DNA from: Thermomucor indicae-seudaticae
Taxonomy: Eukaryota; Mucoromycota; Mucoromycetes; Mucorales; Lichtheimiaceae
Reading direction: 5' to 3'
Assembly: GCA_000787465.1 (NCBI GenBank)
Contig: JSYX01000809.1
Span: forward strand, 1 to 12,224
Length of the DNA stretch: 12,224 nucleotides
How positions within the stretch are numbered: the stretch's first letter is position 1; each line of letters begins with the position of its first letter. This document shows positions 1 through 10,469 of this stretch, in pieces. A program made the position numbers and the translations under genes. The notes below the pieces were generated by a model. The model did no database searches. It saw only the letters and a program-made list of their open reading frames with translations, and was not told the origin of the DNA.

Positions 1-1049
1 CCATCTACAGCAGCGCGAACTTTTATTCGAAATCTAGTATATTCTATGTATCCATTATTTGCTTCGAGGAAGTCGTATCCGGAAATAACAGCAAGATTCA
101 TATGGCGAAAGGGACTTAAGGAAACCTTCTGTTATAGCCCAGTGTTGTTGCCAGTATCACAAAGTTGCATTAACCGGGATGAGTTTCCCTAGGCATATAG
201 AAAATGCGGAATATTTAGCTGCACTCTTTGTGCGCAAGAATGAATTCCACTAGCACGCCTTTGATATGCTACTTATTGCTAGAATGACGTTATTATGTAG
301 TGCTCGACAACTCCTCAGGGGCACAGTTATCAGAACAAGCTCGCGCTTTTCAATAACTCGTCACTGATTCAGAATGGAAGCTTCCCCACATTGTTACTCC
401 TTCTGTTATAAGACTGGTGCCACATAGTTTATCCAGGGAGTATACCGAAATACCACAACACATAATCCCCGATATATACAGTTGCTAACAAAGCTGTCAT
501 TACCAGTAGCAGAGAAAATTCTTTTTAAATAACAAGATGGGGATGAGCGAAACGCATGGTCTAAGGTAGTGCTGGCCGCTTTCTTCCGATATGGGACATT
601 GGACATGATTTGGAGATCTGATGCTACACAGCCTTCATGATATGATAACAGCTGCATACTCGACAGCGACGAAAATGTGGCTGTGAACGCAAGATGAACG
701 AGGCTTGACAATTTGTGACATAGACGTGGATCGAGGACCTGCCAGCTGCTGCGGTTGCTGATGTTCTAGCAATCCGGGTTATGTACTGGTAACGACTAGT
801 CTGTGCATCCTCATGATCTCGTTATTAGATTTGCTTCACCGACCCGGAGTTACGGGTGTAAGCGGTGTACGCACATAGACATTGAGCAAATGTGCTGAAA
901 TTCCCTTCGCTTTTGTTCTTTCGATATCTTCTTCGACTTGCCTACTGACCCACACCATCATACAACCTGAGCAGCGTCACCGCTCCAACGAGACGTCCGC
1001 GTCTTGGACTCTTGAGACCGGCAGGAGCAAACTCCGAGCCGTCTCACGA
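1..1049. other. Region without recognisable gene
   Basis: No reading frame here gives a protein I recognise, and no tRNA, rRNA or array structure is visible. The longest frame, on the minus strand at 406-711, has no family signature. A plus-strand stretch at 1-190 reads as a charged peptide (…SYPEITARFIWRKG…) faintly like LYR-motif mitochondrial proteins, but the match is too short to call. The last 150 bases (about 900-960) are pyrimidine-rich and could be the 5' flank of the decayed gene that follows. Confidence 0.5.
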
Positions 1050-2025
1050 CCTTGCGCTCCAGCTGAGGCACGCCCAGGTGGACATCCAAGGGCTTAAAAG
1101 AAGATAATGCCCGTATGGCAGAGGAAAATGCTCGCATGAACGACGAGATCGGCGAGCTACGACAGCAGATGGCGGAAATGCAGAGTGATAATGCGCGTAG
1201 AGCTCGCAGCCAAGGCGCTACTCACCGCGATAATGTTCTTTCGGTATACAATATTATACATGCAGGCGTAAAACGGACGGGATATTCAAGTATGAAATTA
1301 TGCAATCACAGGTGTACTTTGCCGGTATCTCAAGGAGTTGTCGCCGGGGTGGAAGTTCGACGAGTCGTACATTTCCCTCCCACAATACGGAGATCCGTAG
1401 AAGGCTCGTCGACAAGGCGGTAAACGACGATCAGGCGCGCCAGCACGGCTGGACGGAGGCTTTCGTCTCTCCAAAGATTTATAATCTTTGGAGAGACGAA
1501 AAGCAGGAGTCCAACAGGACGGCGGAGCAAGTGCCGGCTCGGAAGTTGCGCAAGGCGCGCAACTACCGCCGCAATGCTGTAAGTGATGGACTGAGTAAAA
1601 TTAGCATCCATCGTCTAAGTGAACCGTGTGGAAAGGCATAGCTCGCCGCCAGCATGTTAGACGCGAATCCCTTGGTAGCCACCACTTCCAGGGGATTGTG
1701 GAATGCGAGGCGTTGCTCGGTAACGAGTTTACGTCCGACGAGGAAGACAGGGTGCGCGAAGACGGTGTTGTAGTGGGGACGCGCGTGCTTCGTCCGACAT
1801 GGAGATCACAGCAGGTAAGACTACACTCGCGACACAAATCGCTGCAAATTTGAAGAACATAGTTGGTGCTCATAATCGAACTTATAGGCAAACGAGTTTT
1901 TGGACGAACTCGACCGTCTTGCCGTTGTGGCGCGCCTCGAACAATTGTCTCGACTGAGGCACAACTGTATCAAAACTAAGTCGAGCCTTCACACTCACAT
2001 ATCCCTAAAGCGAACTTTTTCGTAG
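1050..2025 (+). pseudogene. Decayed gene of an unnamed coiled-coil/basic protein family
   Basis: I cannot name this family. Protein-like segments lie in order on the plus strand but in different frames. First comes a coiled coil (LALQLRHAQVDIQGLK, then EDNARMAEENARMNDE and IGELRQQMAEMQ), joined only by removing one A from the AAAA run at 1096-1099. Next is RYLKELSPGWKFDESY…LPQYGD (1323-1394), then, one base out of frame near 1395, RRRLVDKAVNDDQARQHGW. A basic stretch (RKLRKARNYRRNA) follows and ends at a good donor (gtaagt, 1579). The next part is LLGNEFTSDEED…RPTWRSQQ, ending at a donor at 1815. A 73-nt GT-AG intron (1815-1887) then joins in frame to ANEFLDELDRLAVVARLEQL, and the frame stops at 2023-2025. 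Real-looking introns combined with at least two +1 shifts indicate decay of a genomic copy rather than a processed copy. The charged SDEED…WRS layout recalls repeat-associated fungal proteins, but that is only an impression. Confidence 0.5.
1461..1501. repeat. Perfect 19-bp inverted repeat, 3-nt loop
   Basis: The left arm (1461-1479, tttcgtctctccaaagatt) is the exact reverse complement of the right arm (1483-1501), separated by 'tat'. It lies inside the decayed coiled-coil gene, in the frame reading EAFVSPKIYNLWRDEK. Because of the palindrome, the minus strand encodes nearly the same peptide (FVSPKIINLWRDE). Outside the arms the pairing continues as GC…GC with one unpaired A. Nothing marks it as a known terminal repeat. 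Confidence 0.95.
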
Positions 2026-2343
2026 AACTTATGACTATATTCGTCACAACAACGTTCTGCAAATCCAGAAAAGCATATATGTTTTGTCAGTTTGCTGAAG
2101 CTGATGAGGAAGAGGATGCATTATTTCCATTTCGGAAATCTTGACACCCACAATCGGTCAACCTATAGATGGTCTTGGTCTTTAAAGACGGAAAACGTAT
2201 TTCTTTTAACAAGTGCAAGTTCCAATGGCGACCCTAGCGCAAAAGGACTTAGACTCAGCGCAAAATAATAGGCGCAGTTCGCAAGGAAAATCCCCCAATA
2301 GGCCCGGACTTTCTAGTTAAGTGTTCTGTGGAATGGACGGTTT
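2026..2343. other. Gap between decayed gene and Rab2 3' end
   Basis: No gene is supported. The right part should hold the 3' UTR of the minus-strand Rab2 gene, although no AATAAA is visible close to its stop. A short plus-strand frame after an AG at 2089-2090 reads FAEADEEEDALFPFRKS and stops at 2142-2144. It looks like an acidic protein tail and could be another relic exon, but it is too short to assign. Confidence 0.5.
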
Positions 2344-3708
<1,365 letters not shown>

Positions 3709-4692
3709 ATGGAAATCGTTATGAAGGGAAGTCGGGGAAAGGAAACGAGACGAGAAAGGGATTCAGCTGGCGAAATTGTGCACGGGGATTATGTGTCACA
3801 AGAGCCCTGCGTGCAAGTGATGCAGAGTTTCATCAAAAGCATTGATGTTGCAGGAATATTCAAGCCATAGCAAATCAATAGATGGGCAAAAATGAATAAA
3901 ACAGTGCAAGGTAAAGCCATAGTTAAACTATGTAGATCATACCTTTTGGTAGATAACCGGTATTCTTCCCGTATAGAAAAACCTGAAGGCAACTGGTCAG
4001 GTTTTCGAAAAAGTCTCCAATGCCAGTGACATTTATCAGTGATTAGATTGGCGGTTTCTTCTGCACTCTAGCGCTTAAACATAGCTTTAATACGTATGGT
4101 ACGCGGGAGTCGACCGGATATTCTACGATTAACTTAGATGCTAATCCAAAACCTAAAACGCTCTATGTATCATTGGTACCATTAAAAAAGAGCAAAATGT
4201 ACATGTTCAAAAGATGAACTGCTTTCATGTTTGAAAAGCGCAGTATATACCAGACAGGAACCGTTTAACAAAATTTGATCGATAAATGTACGGTATATAC
4301 CTTAAATGTAGAACATTGGAGTATGGAAGCTACAGCTGTAGGTATCTAATCAATATTGAGTGTCAATTGTTAGCTTTCGCGCAGACTTTTACGTAGCAAT
4401 GAAACGAGCATGTAATTACGGGCCGTCTTACTATCAGCAAATTACATGACAGGATTCTTATGCTTTAAGTAAAAGACCCTCTTCTTGTAAGTCCCACAGT
4501 TTGATATGAGCCGTTTTGCTAGTCAACCAAATCCTTTTAGATACAGGTTGCAAAAGCACTCGAGAGTTGCCGTCAAGGTGAAGCAACCAATCATTTTTGG
4601 ATGTTCATTTTTCAATGTCAGCAGCTCGCAGTGGCCGAATTACGCGTACCTTCATTCGAAGTATATAGGACGCCGATTGACCGAAACCGATT
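3709..4692. other. Divergent intergenic region, Rab2 / Rpn8
   Basis: Both flanking genes start here and point away from each other, so their promoters share these 984 bases. Apart from the C/T tract beside Rab2 the sequence is A/T-rich with no conserved frame. The frames at 3789-3992 (-) and 4506-4775 (+) have no family signature, and the second runs out of frame into Rpn8. I saw no convincing proteasome-gene control element. Confidence 0.6.
3723..3760 (-). promoter_or_regulatory. Pyrimidine-rich 5' flank of Rab2
   Basis: On the minus strand the 50 bases before the Rab2 ATG read ccctttctcgtctcgtttcc…ccccgacttccc, an almost pure C/T tract. Such tracts are common just upstream of or at transcription starts of expressed fungal genes. 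No clear TATA box was seen next to it. Confidence 0.4.
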
Positions 4693-5861
4693 ATGCCAAC
4701 TACAACTACAGTTTCGCTATCAACGACTGTGCAAGTTCATCCACTTGTTCTCTTGTCTGTGACGGATCACTATAATCGTGTTGCAAAAGACACTCGGAAA
4801 CGCGTGGTTGGAGTTCTTCTTGGACAAGTCAAGGGAAAAACCGTTAATGTCTCGAACAGTTTCGCTGGTAAATTGAACAACACATCTCTTTAGGATCACT
4901 TTATGCAGAGGGTTCACGTGGATTTTACTTGCATTAGTACCTTTCGAAGAAGACGAAAAAGATCCATCCGTATGGTTTCTGGACCATAACTACATTGAAG
5001 GAATGAACGACATGTTCAAGAAAGTCAATGGTAGCTAAAAACGTTGCATCGATGCTAGACTCACAGATGACTCACGATGTTTTATTCTGCGGATTAAGCC
5101 AAGGAGAAGATGATAGGCTGGTATCACAGTGGTCCCAAACTTCGCTCCTCGGATTTGGAGATCAACGAGCTCTTCAAGCGGTACACTCCAAATCCAGTCT
5201 TGGTTATTGTTGACGTTAAACCAAAAGACGTCGAAATTCCTACTGATGCCTACTTTGCAATCGAAGAAATCAAAGACGTAAGATGGCCATCAAGCAGTTG
5301 AAGTTGGAAGAGCTAGCTTCTTATGTTGCAAACCAGGACGGTACCGCTACAACCAAGACGTTTATGCATGTCCCTTCTGAAATTGTTGCTGAAGAAGCGG
5401 AAGAAATCGGTGTAGAGCATTTACTAAGAGACATTAAGGATAATGCTGTTGGAACATTGTCGACACGTATCAGCACTCAACTCGGTTCGCTCGCTGGATT
5501 ACAAAGTCGGCTCGAGGAAATTAGAGATTACCTACAGAAAGTCGTAGCCGGGAAGCTTCCCGTCAACCATCAGATTATATATAACCTTCAAGATATCTTT
5601 AATCTACTCCCTAATCTAGAGGCGCAACACATGGTCCAGGCATTCAGTACAAAGACCAACGATCAGCTTTTAATGATATATTTGTCGAGTCTCATCCGTG
5701 CTGTCATCGCCCTTCACAATCTTATCAACAACAAGATCGATAACCTCAAAGGCGAGGAAGGCACGATGTCATCTTCATCATCATCCAACGAAAAGGCCGA
5801 GCAACAAGATAATGCTACAACAAATCAAACAAAAGAGGAGAATCAGTCTTCACCAAAGTAG
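4693..5861 (+). CDS. RPN8: 26S proteasome lid subunit Rpn8 (PSMD7), 4 exons, 323 aa
   Basis: Rpn8 is the non-catalytic MPN-domain partner of the deubiquitinase Rpn11 in the proteasome lid. Exons are 4693-4867, 4938-5030, 5099-5277 and 5337-5861, with introns of 70, 68 and 59 nt, all GT-AG. The joined protein opens with a Thr-rich leader and [17 protein letters not shown], then [70 protein letters not shown] and [14 protein letters not shown]. The C-terminal helices include [20 protein letters not shown] and [17 protein letters not shown], used for lid bundling. The HxHP-type metal-binding signature of active JAMM enzymes is absent (GWYHSGPK), as expected for Rpn8. The tail is a Ser run followed by a Glu/Gln/Asn-rich segment, which varies between species. 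The ATG was chosen because it begins the first frame leading into VHPLVLLS. It is a close match over the whole length, so confidence is high. Confidence 0.96.
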
Positions 5862-6209
5862 CGGAAATAAATTTACACTTTTTTGCTGCAAACGTTGCCG
5901 AAAGTAAATATATTGGCATGTGTATGATGTCGGATGGGAATGAAATAAAAAGTTTGCGACGGCTTTGCCATAGACTATATGCCTTAGTCCGTCTTCGAAA
6001 CCGTCAAACTAGTGCTGTGTCGACCTGCGTGAAGTACCACACAAAACTGTCGTTTAATTATACCTGATCATGCTTTCAGCTGATAGGACTAAGTATGTTA
6101 TGTGACATCCTCATTCTTCTTTAAGACACAAACGTCACCTGTAAAGCAATGATAAAGTTTATACTTCCAATAGCTATGTCAAATTTATACAACTTAGTTG
6201 CTCTTTCAG
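5862..6209. other. Rpn8 3' flank
   Basis: The region holds the Rpn8 3' UTR and then A/T-rich spacer. No coding signal was recognised. Confidence 0.5.
5944..5949 (+). terminator. Likely poly(A) signal of Rpn8
   Basis: AATAAA lies 83 bases after the stop. A second copy at 5866-5871 is only 5 bases after the stop and would give an unusually short 3' UTR, so the distal one is preferred. Confidence 0.5.
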
Positions 6210-6317
6210 CACCGCAACTATTGGTCTTATCGACCTTATCCTAGGGAGAACGATCAATCTGTTGCCTTGCTGGAAGAACGAAATGCAAGCGGAATTTCAA
6301 ATCTACTACCCGTGAAA
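6210..6317 (+). pseudogene. Possible Bet1-type SNARE exon fragment
   Basis: After a good acceptor ('ttgctctttcag', ending 6209) the plus strand reads HRNYWSYRPYPRENDQ, then SVALLEERNASGISNL. A Tyr/Asn/Arg leader followed by END…LEExN…I..L is the layout at the start of the Qc-SNARE Bet1, which acts in ER-Golgi fusion. The following residues (VKFVSMI…REV) can be matched to the next Bet1 heptads only by assuming a small deletion. The remaining SNARE helix and the C-terminal membrane anchor are absent, since the RPS6 start codon comes 62 bases later. If real, it is a truncated relic whose DNA now forms part of the RPS6 promoter or 5' UTR. A chance resemblance cannot be excluded. Confidence 0.3.
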
Positions 6318-6342
6318 TTTGTCTCCATGATCAGAAGAGAAG

Positions 6343-6355
6343 TTCCTCCTCTTCC
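6343..6355 (+). promoter_or_regulatory. Pyrimidine tract before RPS6
   Basis: The run ttcctcctcttcc lies 24-36 bases ahead of the RPS6 ATG. C/T tracts at this place are typical of ribosomal protein genes at or near the transcription start. The exact start cannot be read from the sequence. Confidence 0.4.
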
Positions 6356-6378
6356 ACGGTTCCAGCCAACAGCTCAAC

Positions 6379-7435
6379 ATGAAGGTACGAGTGCACTTGG
6401 AGCTTTTTCATATACTTTGAGATGCGCAGGAATGGATGAGCGATGGATGAATACTTGGATCAGTATAAAGTGAGGGTGGATGGATATGGCGGATTTAGTG
6501 TGGAGATTTTTGCCTAGTCTGTGTAAATTACCCATTTCGACATTGAGTTCTTGCTTTTGACGTTTCGACGACTTGGCAACTGCGAATGCGAGGATTTCTA
6601 TGTTTCAACATCGAACTACGAACTTTACAACTTATACCCTGCTGGCGTTTTCTGTAGCTTAACATTGCGAACCCAGCCACCGGCGCTCAAAAGCTTTTCG
6701 AAATCGACGACGAACGCCGCCTGTGAGTGAAAGTTGAGCGACGATTGGTTGAACAACTGGATTGACGTTTCCTATCTTAGTCGCGTTTTCTATGATAAGC
6801 GCATGGCTCAGGAAGTTCCTGGCGATTCGCTCGGTGATGAATTCAAGGGTTACATTTTCCGCATTACCGGTGGTAATGACAAGCAAGGTTTCCCCATGAA
6901 GCAGGGTGTCCTGCTGCCCCACCGTGTCCGACTTCTCATGAGCAAGGGCCACTCGTGCTACCGTCCTCGTCGCGATGGTGAGCGCAAGCGCAAGTCGGTC
7001 CGCGGCTGCATTGTCTCTTCCGATCTTTCTGTTCTGTCCCTTGCTATCGTTAAGCAGGGTGAGCAGGACATTCCCGGTCTTACCGACAGAACCATTCCCA
7101 ACCGTCTGGGTCCCAAGCGTGCCTCCAAGATTCGCCGCATGTTCAACTTGAGCCCTGCTGATGATGTTCGCAAGTACGTCATTCGCCGTGAAGTTCAGCC
7201 CAAGAACCCCGAGAAGAAGCCTTACACGAAGGCCCCCAAGATTCAGCGTCTTGTCACTCCCCGTACTCTTCAGCGCAGAAGACGTGCCAGAGCTATCAGA
7301 CGCAGACGCTATGAAGCTCGTGTCGAGGCTGAAGCTGAATACAAGCAGCTGTTGGCCAAGCGTGTCAAGGAAGCTAAGGAACGCAAGGCTGAACGTCGCC
7401 GCACCTCGTCGATGCAGAAGTCCTCTTCGGCCTAA
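6379..7435 (+). CDS. RPS6: 40S ribosomal protein eS6, 3 exons, 241 aa
   Basis: This is ribosomal protein eS6 of the small subunit. The first exon is only the codons ATG AAG (6379-6384) before a gtacga donor. A 273-nt intron (6385-6657) leads to exon 2 (6658-6722, [20 protein letters not shown]), and a 58-nt intron (6723-6780) leads to exon 3 (6781-7435). The join gives MKLNI…[16 protein letters not shown], the invariant start of eS6. Further landmarks are [51 protein letters not shown] and the long basic C-terminal helix. The tail [13 protein letters not shown] keeps the Arg-rich serine cluster that S6/AGC kinases phosphorylate in other eukaryotes. A long first intron right after two codons is a recurring feature of this gene. 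Third-position codon use is strongly C/T biased (GGT, CGT, AAG, CGC), as expected for a highly expressed gene. No snoRNA box pair was recognised in the long intron. Confidence 0.97.
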
Positions 7436-8016
7436 AGTTTGTCTCTGGTTTTGGATCAATAAAAGAGATCAAGGCATCTTTGTGAAGCACACCGTGTACA
7501 CGTGACGTTTCGCGATCCATCATGTACATTACATGAGCATGGGAACTATGCTCGTTTAACACATGTTGTCAAATATACTTTCTATCAGCCTGCGAAAATC
7601 GGTGTTGGTCTTTTTTTTCCTTTTGAGGTCGCGTTTTATATCATTGTTGTCTCTGTAATGGTAATGGATTGCCGGAATCAGTGCCATGTGCTGGTTATCT
7701 ATTGTCGGAACTGTGATTATGCGTTGTCGTATGCCTTAAAACGGCAGTTCATGATATCAATTTGCTGGGACTTGTTACATTTTTGCAGTATGAATAGTAT
7801 TTATCATTCTTCATCGATCGAAAGATTATGTCATGACAGGTACTCACTCTTAAGCCTTCAACGACGTTAATTATCATGGAAATGGTTGTCAGAGGGAACC
7901 AATTTTGTCGGTAAGTGGCTCAGCTTTAATGATCTGATCTCAGATCTTGTCGGGTAAAGAGCGGGAAAACTACCATCTCCGGAAGAGGGAAAAATATCAG
8001 AACTCTCCTCTATAAC
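7436..8016. other. RPS6 3' flank and HIS1 promoter region
   Basis: This 581-base spacer has no supported gene. An open frame at 7502-7870 has no recognisable motif and T-rich codon content, so it is left out. An ACCAATTTT stretch near 7899 could be a CCAAT-type site, and I saw no exact TGACTCA element for general amino-acid control. A short gtaagtgg…tctcag sequence (7911-7943) looks like splice signals but is very short for an intron. Confidence 0.5.
7458..7463 (+). terminator. Likely poly(A) signal of RPS6
   Basis: AATAAA (in gatcaataaaagag) begins 23 bases after the RPS6 stop codon. Confidence 0.5.
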
Positions 8017-9047
8017 ATGGACCTGGTAAAAGACCTCGACAACCGGTTACTCTTCGCCGTTCCAAAGAAAGGACGTCTTTACGAGCAATGCCTTCAACTA
8101 CTTCATGGCGCCGACATCCATTTTAACCGAAAATCGCGACAAGACATTGCACTCAGCACGAACCTACCTGTCGCGCTCATTTTCCTACCAGCGGCCGATA
8201 TTCCTAAATACGTTGCCGAGGGCAATGTGGATCTCGGCATTACTGGCCAGGACATGGTTGTCGAAAGCGAAGTCGAGGACAAGGTGTCCGAAATTCTACA
8301 GTTGGACTTTGGCAAGTGCCGTCTTTGCGTGCAGACCCCTGTTCACGGTGAATATCAAACCTTGGAGTCCCTGGTCGGCAAGCGGATTGTTACCAGCTTT
8401 GATGCCTACGCGCGTAAAGTATTTGAGCCACTTGATAAAGCGGCCGGGAAAACTACCACAATCAACTATGTATCTGGCTCAGTTGAAGCCGCATGTGCTC
8501 TCGGCCTAGCCGATGGTATCAGTAAGTTAATCAGTCACCGTGCAACCATGATCCACCGATGACTAATTCCTAAAACTCTGTTTCTTCTCTATTAATGCAG
8601 TTGATCTTGTTGGTAAGTGATGCGTTCAGGTCCTGCAAAACGAAACGGACTACTGACATATGCCTTACAGAATCAGGTGAAACGATGCGTGCAGCTGGTC
8701 TTCATGACATCCACACTCTGATGACTACACAATCAGTCCTGATTGGCAACAAGCATTCCAAACACCCGGACCTGGTTGATAAATTGACTTCACGTATTCG
8801 CGGCGTAATTGCTGCCCGCAAGTATGTCCTTTGTACATACAATGTTCGACGCGAGAATTTGCCAAAGGCAGTTGCTATTACCCCAGGCCGTCAAGGTGCC
8901 ACGGTATCTTCACTGGAATCGCACGAAGGATGGGTGGCTGTGTCGGCCATGATTGAAAACAAACAAAAGGGTGAAATCATGGACCAGTTGACAGAAGCTG
9001 GTGCAACTGATATTTTGGTCACTGCGTTCACCAGTTGTAGAGTATAA
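8017..9047 (+). CDS. HIS1: ATP phosphoribosyltransferase HIS1, 3 exons, 297 aa
   Basis: The enzyme joins ATP and PRPP to form phosphoribosyl-ATP, the first committed step of histidine synthesis. Exons are 8017-8521, 8601-8612 and 8671-9047, with introns of 79 and 58 nt (GT-AG, 'tactgac' branch site in the second). The protein is 297 aa, the same length as the yeast enzyme, and starts MDLVKDLDNRLLFAVPKKGR much as yeast His1 does. Landmarks: DIALSTNLPVALIFLPAADI, GNVDLGITGQDMV, the PRPP-binding stretch YVSGSVEAACALGLADGI, then IDLVESGETMRAAGL. The C-terminal part (TPGRQGATVSSL…EGWVAVSAMIE…GATDILV) is the regulatory domain through which histidine inhibits long-form enzymes. The protein ends SCRV, as in yeast. 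A frame begun at the AUG-like codon within intron 1 is not used. No clustering with other his genes is seen, as is normal in fungi. Confidence 0.97.
8601..8612 (+). other. HIS1: 12-nt microexon of HIS1
   Basis: Exon 1 ends ATC A at a gtaagt donor. The exon TTGATCTTGTTG lies between 'aatgcag' and 'gtaagtg', and exon 3 begins AATCAGGTGAA. Only this join gives ADGI-IDLVE-SGETMRAAG, the conserved run of the family. Skipping it would drop four residues and keep the frame. Confidence 0.93.
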
Positions 9048-9574
9048 TTGTATAGAACCACTGGTATAGAAGCGCTTGGTTTTTTTGTAATGAGCGAAAC
9101 CAGCAGTTTCGGCGCAGCACCCATATGTTATCCTAGTGAAAACTATCTGATATTGTATAGAACTCAGATATACAGAGGCAGTTTGCGTCATATCGTTCGG
9201 CCCAGTTTGTTTCGTTTGGTGTGGTGGGATTTCAGCATTGTATCCGAAGGGATCGACGAACTCGGTTTTTCTATACTTCTAGGCAAAAATAGTCAGATCC
9301 ATCCGGACTCCGTGACAGGCCTATTGCAGACGTCACAATCAGGGGTTTCGCTTGCCAATATCTGACAAGGCCCCTATTCTGCGAAATAAACCATGTCCTA
9401 GTACTTTCCTCTGGATGCTATGAAGTTGGCATCTATACCAGTGTTATCTGAACGCATTCACCCCAAAAGATGTATAATGGCAATACAGTTATAAATGTGT
9501 CGTGGGCATGAAACTATCGAGGCTTGACTGTACTAATGATCTTTCCGTGCTGCAGGTCTATGCTATCAGCTATG

Positions 9575-9637
9575 AAAGACCGTCCACTAAGAGCCGGTCA
9601 TTTACGTCCCGTGACAATTTGCAAGCTGATCAATGAC
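9575..9637 (+). pseudogene. Possible RPA2 (replication protein A 32 kDa) fragment
   Basis: The frame reads KDRPLRAGHLRPVTICKLIND. The core LRPVTI.K..ND resembles the motif that opens the OB-fold region of the RPA middle subunit (LRPVTIKQ.nda). After this the frame stays open to 9754 (…FRKVSVYTNLES…) but does not give the expected V(G)VVRNI…IDDGTG. A 'gtgctgcag' acceptor-like sequence lies just upstream. About a dozen residues support the match, so it may be chance. Confidence 0.2.
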
Positions 9638-9885
9638 TTCAGGAAAGTATCAGTATATACGAACCTAGAATCTCAGGGTTCCTTCCTTTTCCGTCCTGTT
9701 AGAAGATTCGGCGGGCTAGAAATCATCGTTAGAAGTCCAGTCGATGATATTTAAAGGACCATAGTATCATAAGAGTTGTGTTATGTTTCTTTTCTGACCC
9801 CAGATCAATATCTGTCGCAGAATCTACATGTATTCGCTGAGGGATACAGCAGAACCGCTGTAGAAATCTATGAAAGTACGGCTGA

Positions 9886-10104
9886 ATAACTTCTATAATT
9901 GCTTTTAGTAGTGGTGGCGATCCAGCATTGTACGAAGGCAAAACCAAAGACAACAACTGGAGCCACCATAACTTCAAAAGAGCACAGTTTCCTTTTAGAG
10001 GAAACCGACCTTACAGTGAACAATCTGATCCTATACATTTATTGAACATTTGCTTTGCATCCAGGTTGAGTACGCCTTGCTCTAATAAAGTTACATCAAA
10101 ATGA
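9886..10104 (+). other. Open hydrophilic stretch, possible relic exon
   Basis: The frame has no ATG. After an acceptor-like 'ttgcttttag' (ending 9908) it reads SGGDPALYEGKTKDNNWSHH, then NFKRAQFPFRGNRPYSEQSD, and stops at 10102-10104. The Gly/Asn/Trp/Arg-rich composition looks like a disordered tail of an RNA-binding or similar protein. I cannot name it, and the last third includes an AATAAA, which suggests non-coding sequence. Confidence 0.2.
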
Positions 10105-10469
10105 TCCCAACCAAAAAACTAAAGCTCTTCTCTGTGACTGATTTCATGTTATTGTCGGGTGATCGTGGGACAATAAAATGGCTGAAAAGTACACAATACG
10201 TTCAACGATCGCTTAAAAAGCAGACATAGCACACAGACATCTATTACTAAAAAGCAATACTTGATACTTAGAAGCAATTCAAAAAGACCTTATAGCCATA
10301 AAAATTTTATTAACACGGATCAATAATAATGTCTGGCTTTAAAAAGGAGAGATGATGGGAGCGGGAACAGCAGTGGAGCTAAAAGTAACCACGAAAAAAA
10401 TTTATGCGCTGACAACTTCTCTTCCGCCACCACCCACAATGGAACTTGGATGAGCGGGTATAGCTTTTA

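Larger units (their letters stand above)
9048..10440. other. Long spacer with weak coding relics
   Basis: Most of this stretch is A/T-rich and carries no recognisable gene. The first part contains the HIS1 3' UTR, and an AATAAA at 9384 is far from the stop. An 11-bp word (ttgtatagaac) is repeated directly at 9048 and 9153. Two plus-strand stretches look protein-like and are listed on their own (9575-9637 and 9886-10104). From 10105 on, homopolymer-like A runs and no coding signal are seen. Confidence 0.5.

Noticed and set aside
1..190. LYR-motif-like peptide (SYPEITARFIWRKG…)
   Set aside because: Only a vague match to the helix of LYR proteins, no start or partner exon, and it stops at 190.
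406..711. 101-codon minus-strand frame
   Set aside because: No motif, no splice or promoter support, and mixed composition typical of a random frame.
1461..1512. Helitron 3' end (hairpin followed by CTRR)
   Set aside because: The hairpin is followed by aagcaggagtcc, with no CTRR at the right distance and no Rep/helicase coding nearby.
3789..3992. Minus-strand frame with a hydrophobic stretch upstream of Rab2
   Set aside because: Hydrophobicity comes from T-rich DNA. No motif, and no splice link to Rab2.
4506..4775. Plus-strand frame ahead of Rpn8
   Set aside because: It overlaps Rpn8 exon 1 in a different frame and has no recognisable domain.
6659..7459. 266-codon open frame on the minus strand
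   Set aside because: It is antisense to RPS6, whose strong codon bias leaves the opposite strand free of stops. No family signature.
7502..7870. Plus-strand 122-codon frame between RPS6 and HIS1
   Set aside because: Cys/Tyr/Ile-rich translation of T-rich spacer, no motif, lies in the RPS6 3' flank and HIS1 promoter.
8017..9047. HIS1 as part of a gene cluster with its neighbours
   Set aside because: RPS6, RPN8 and RAB2 are unrelated housekeeping genes and no other his gene or transporter is present.
9048..9365. Plus-strand frame directly after HIS1
   Set aside because: Begins at the codon after the HIS1 stop and shows no family signature. Best read as 3' UTR.
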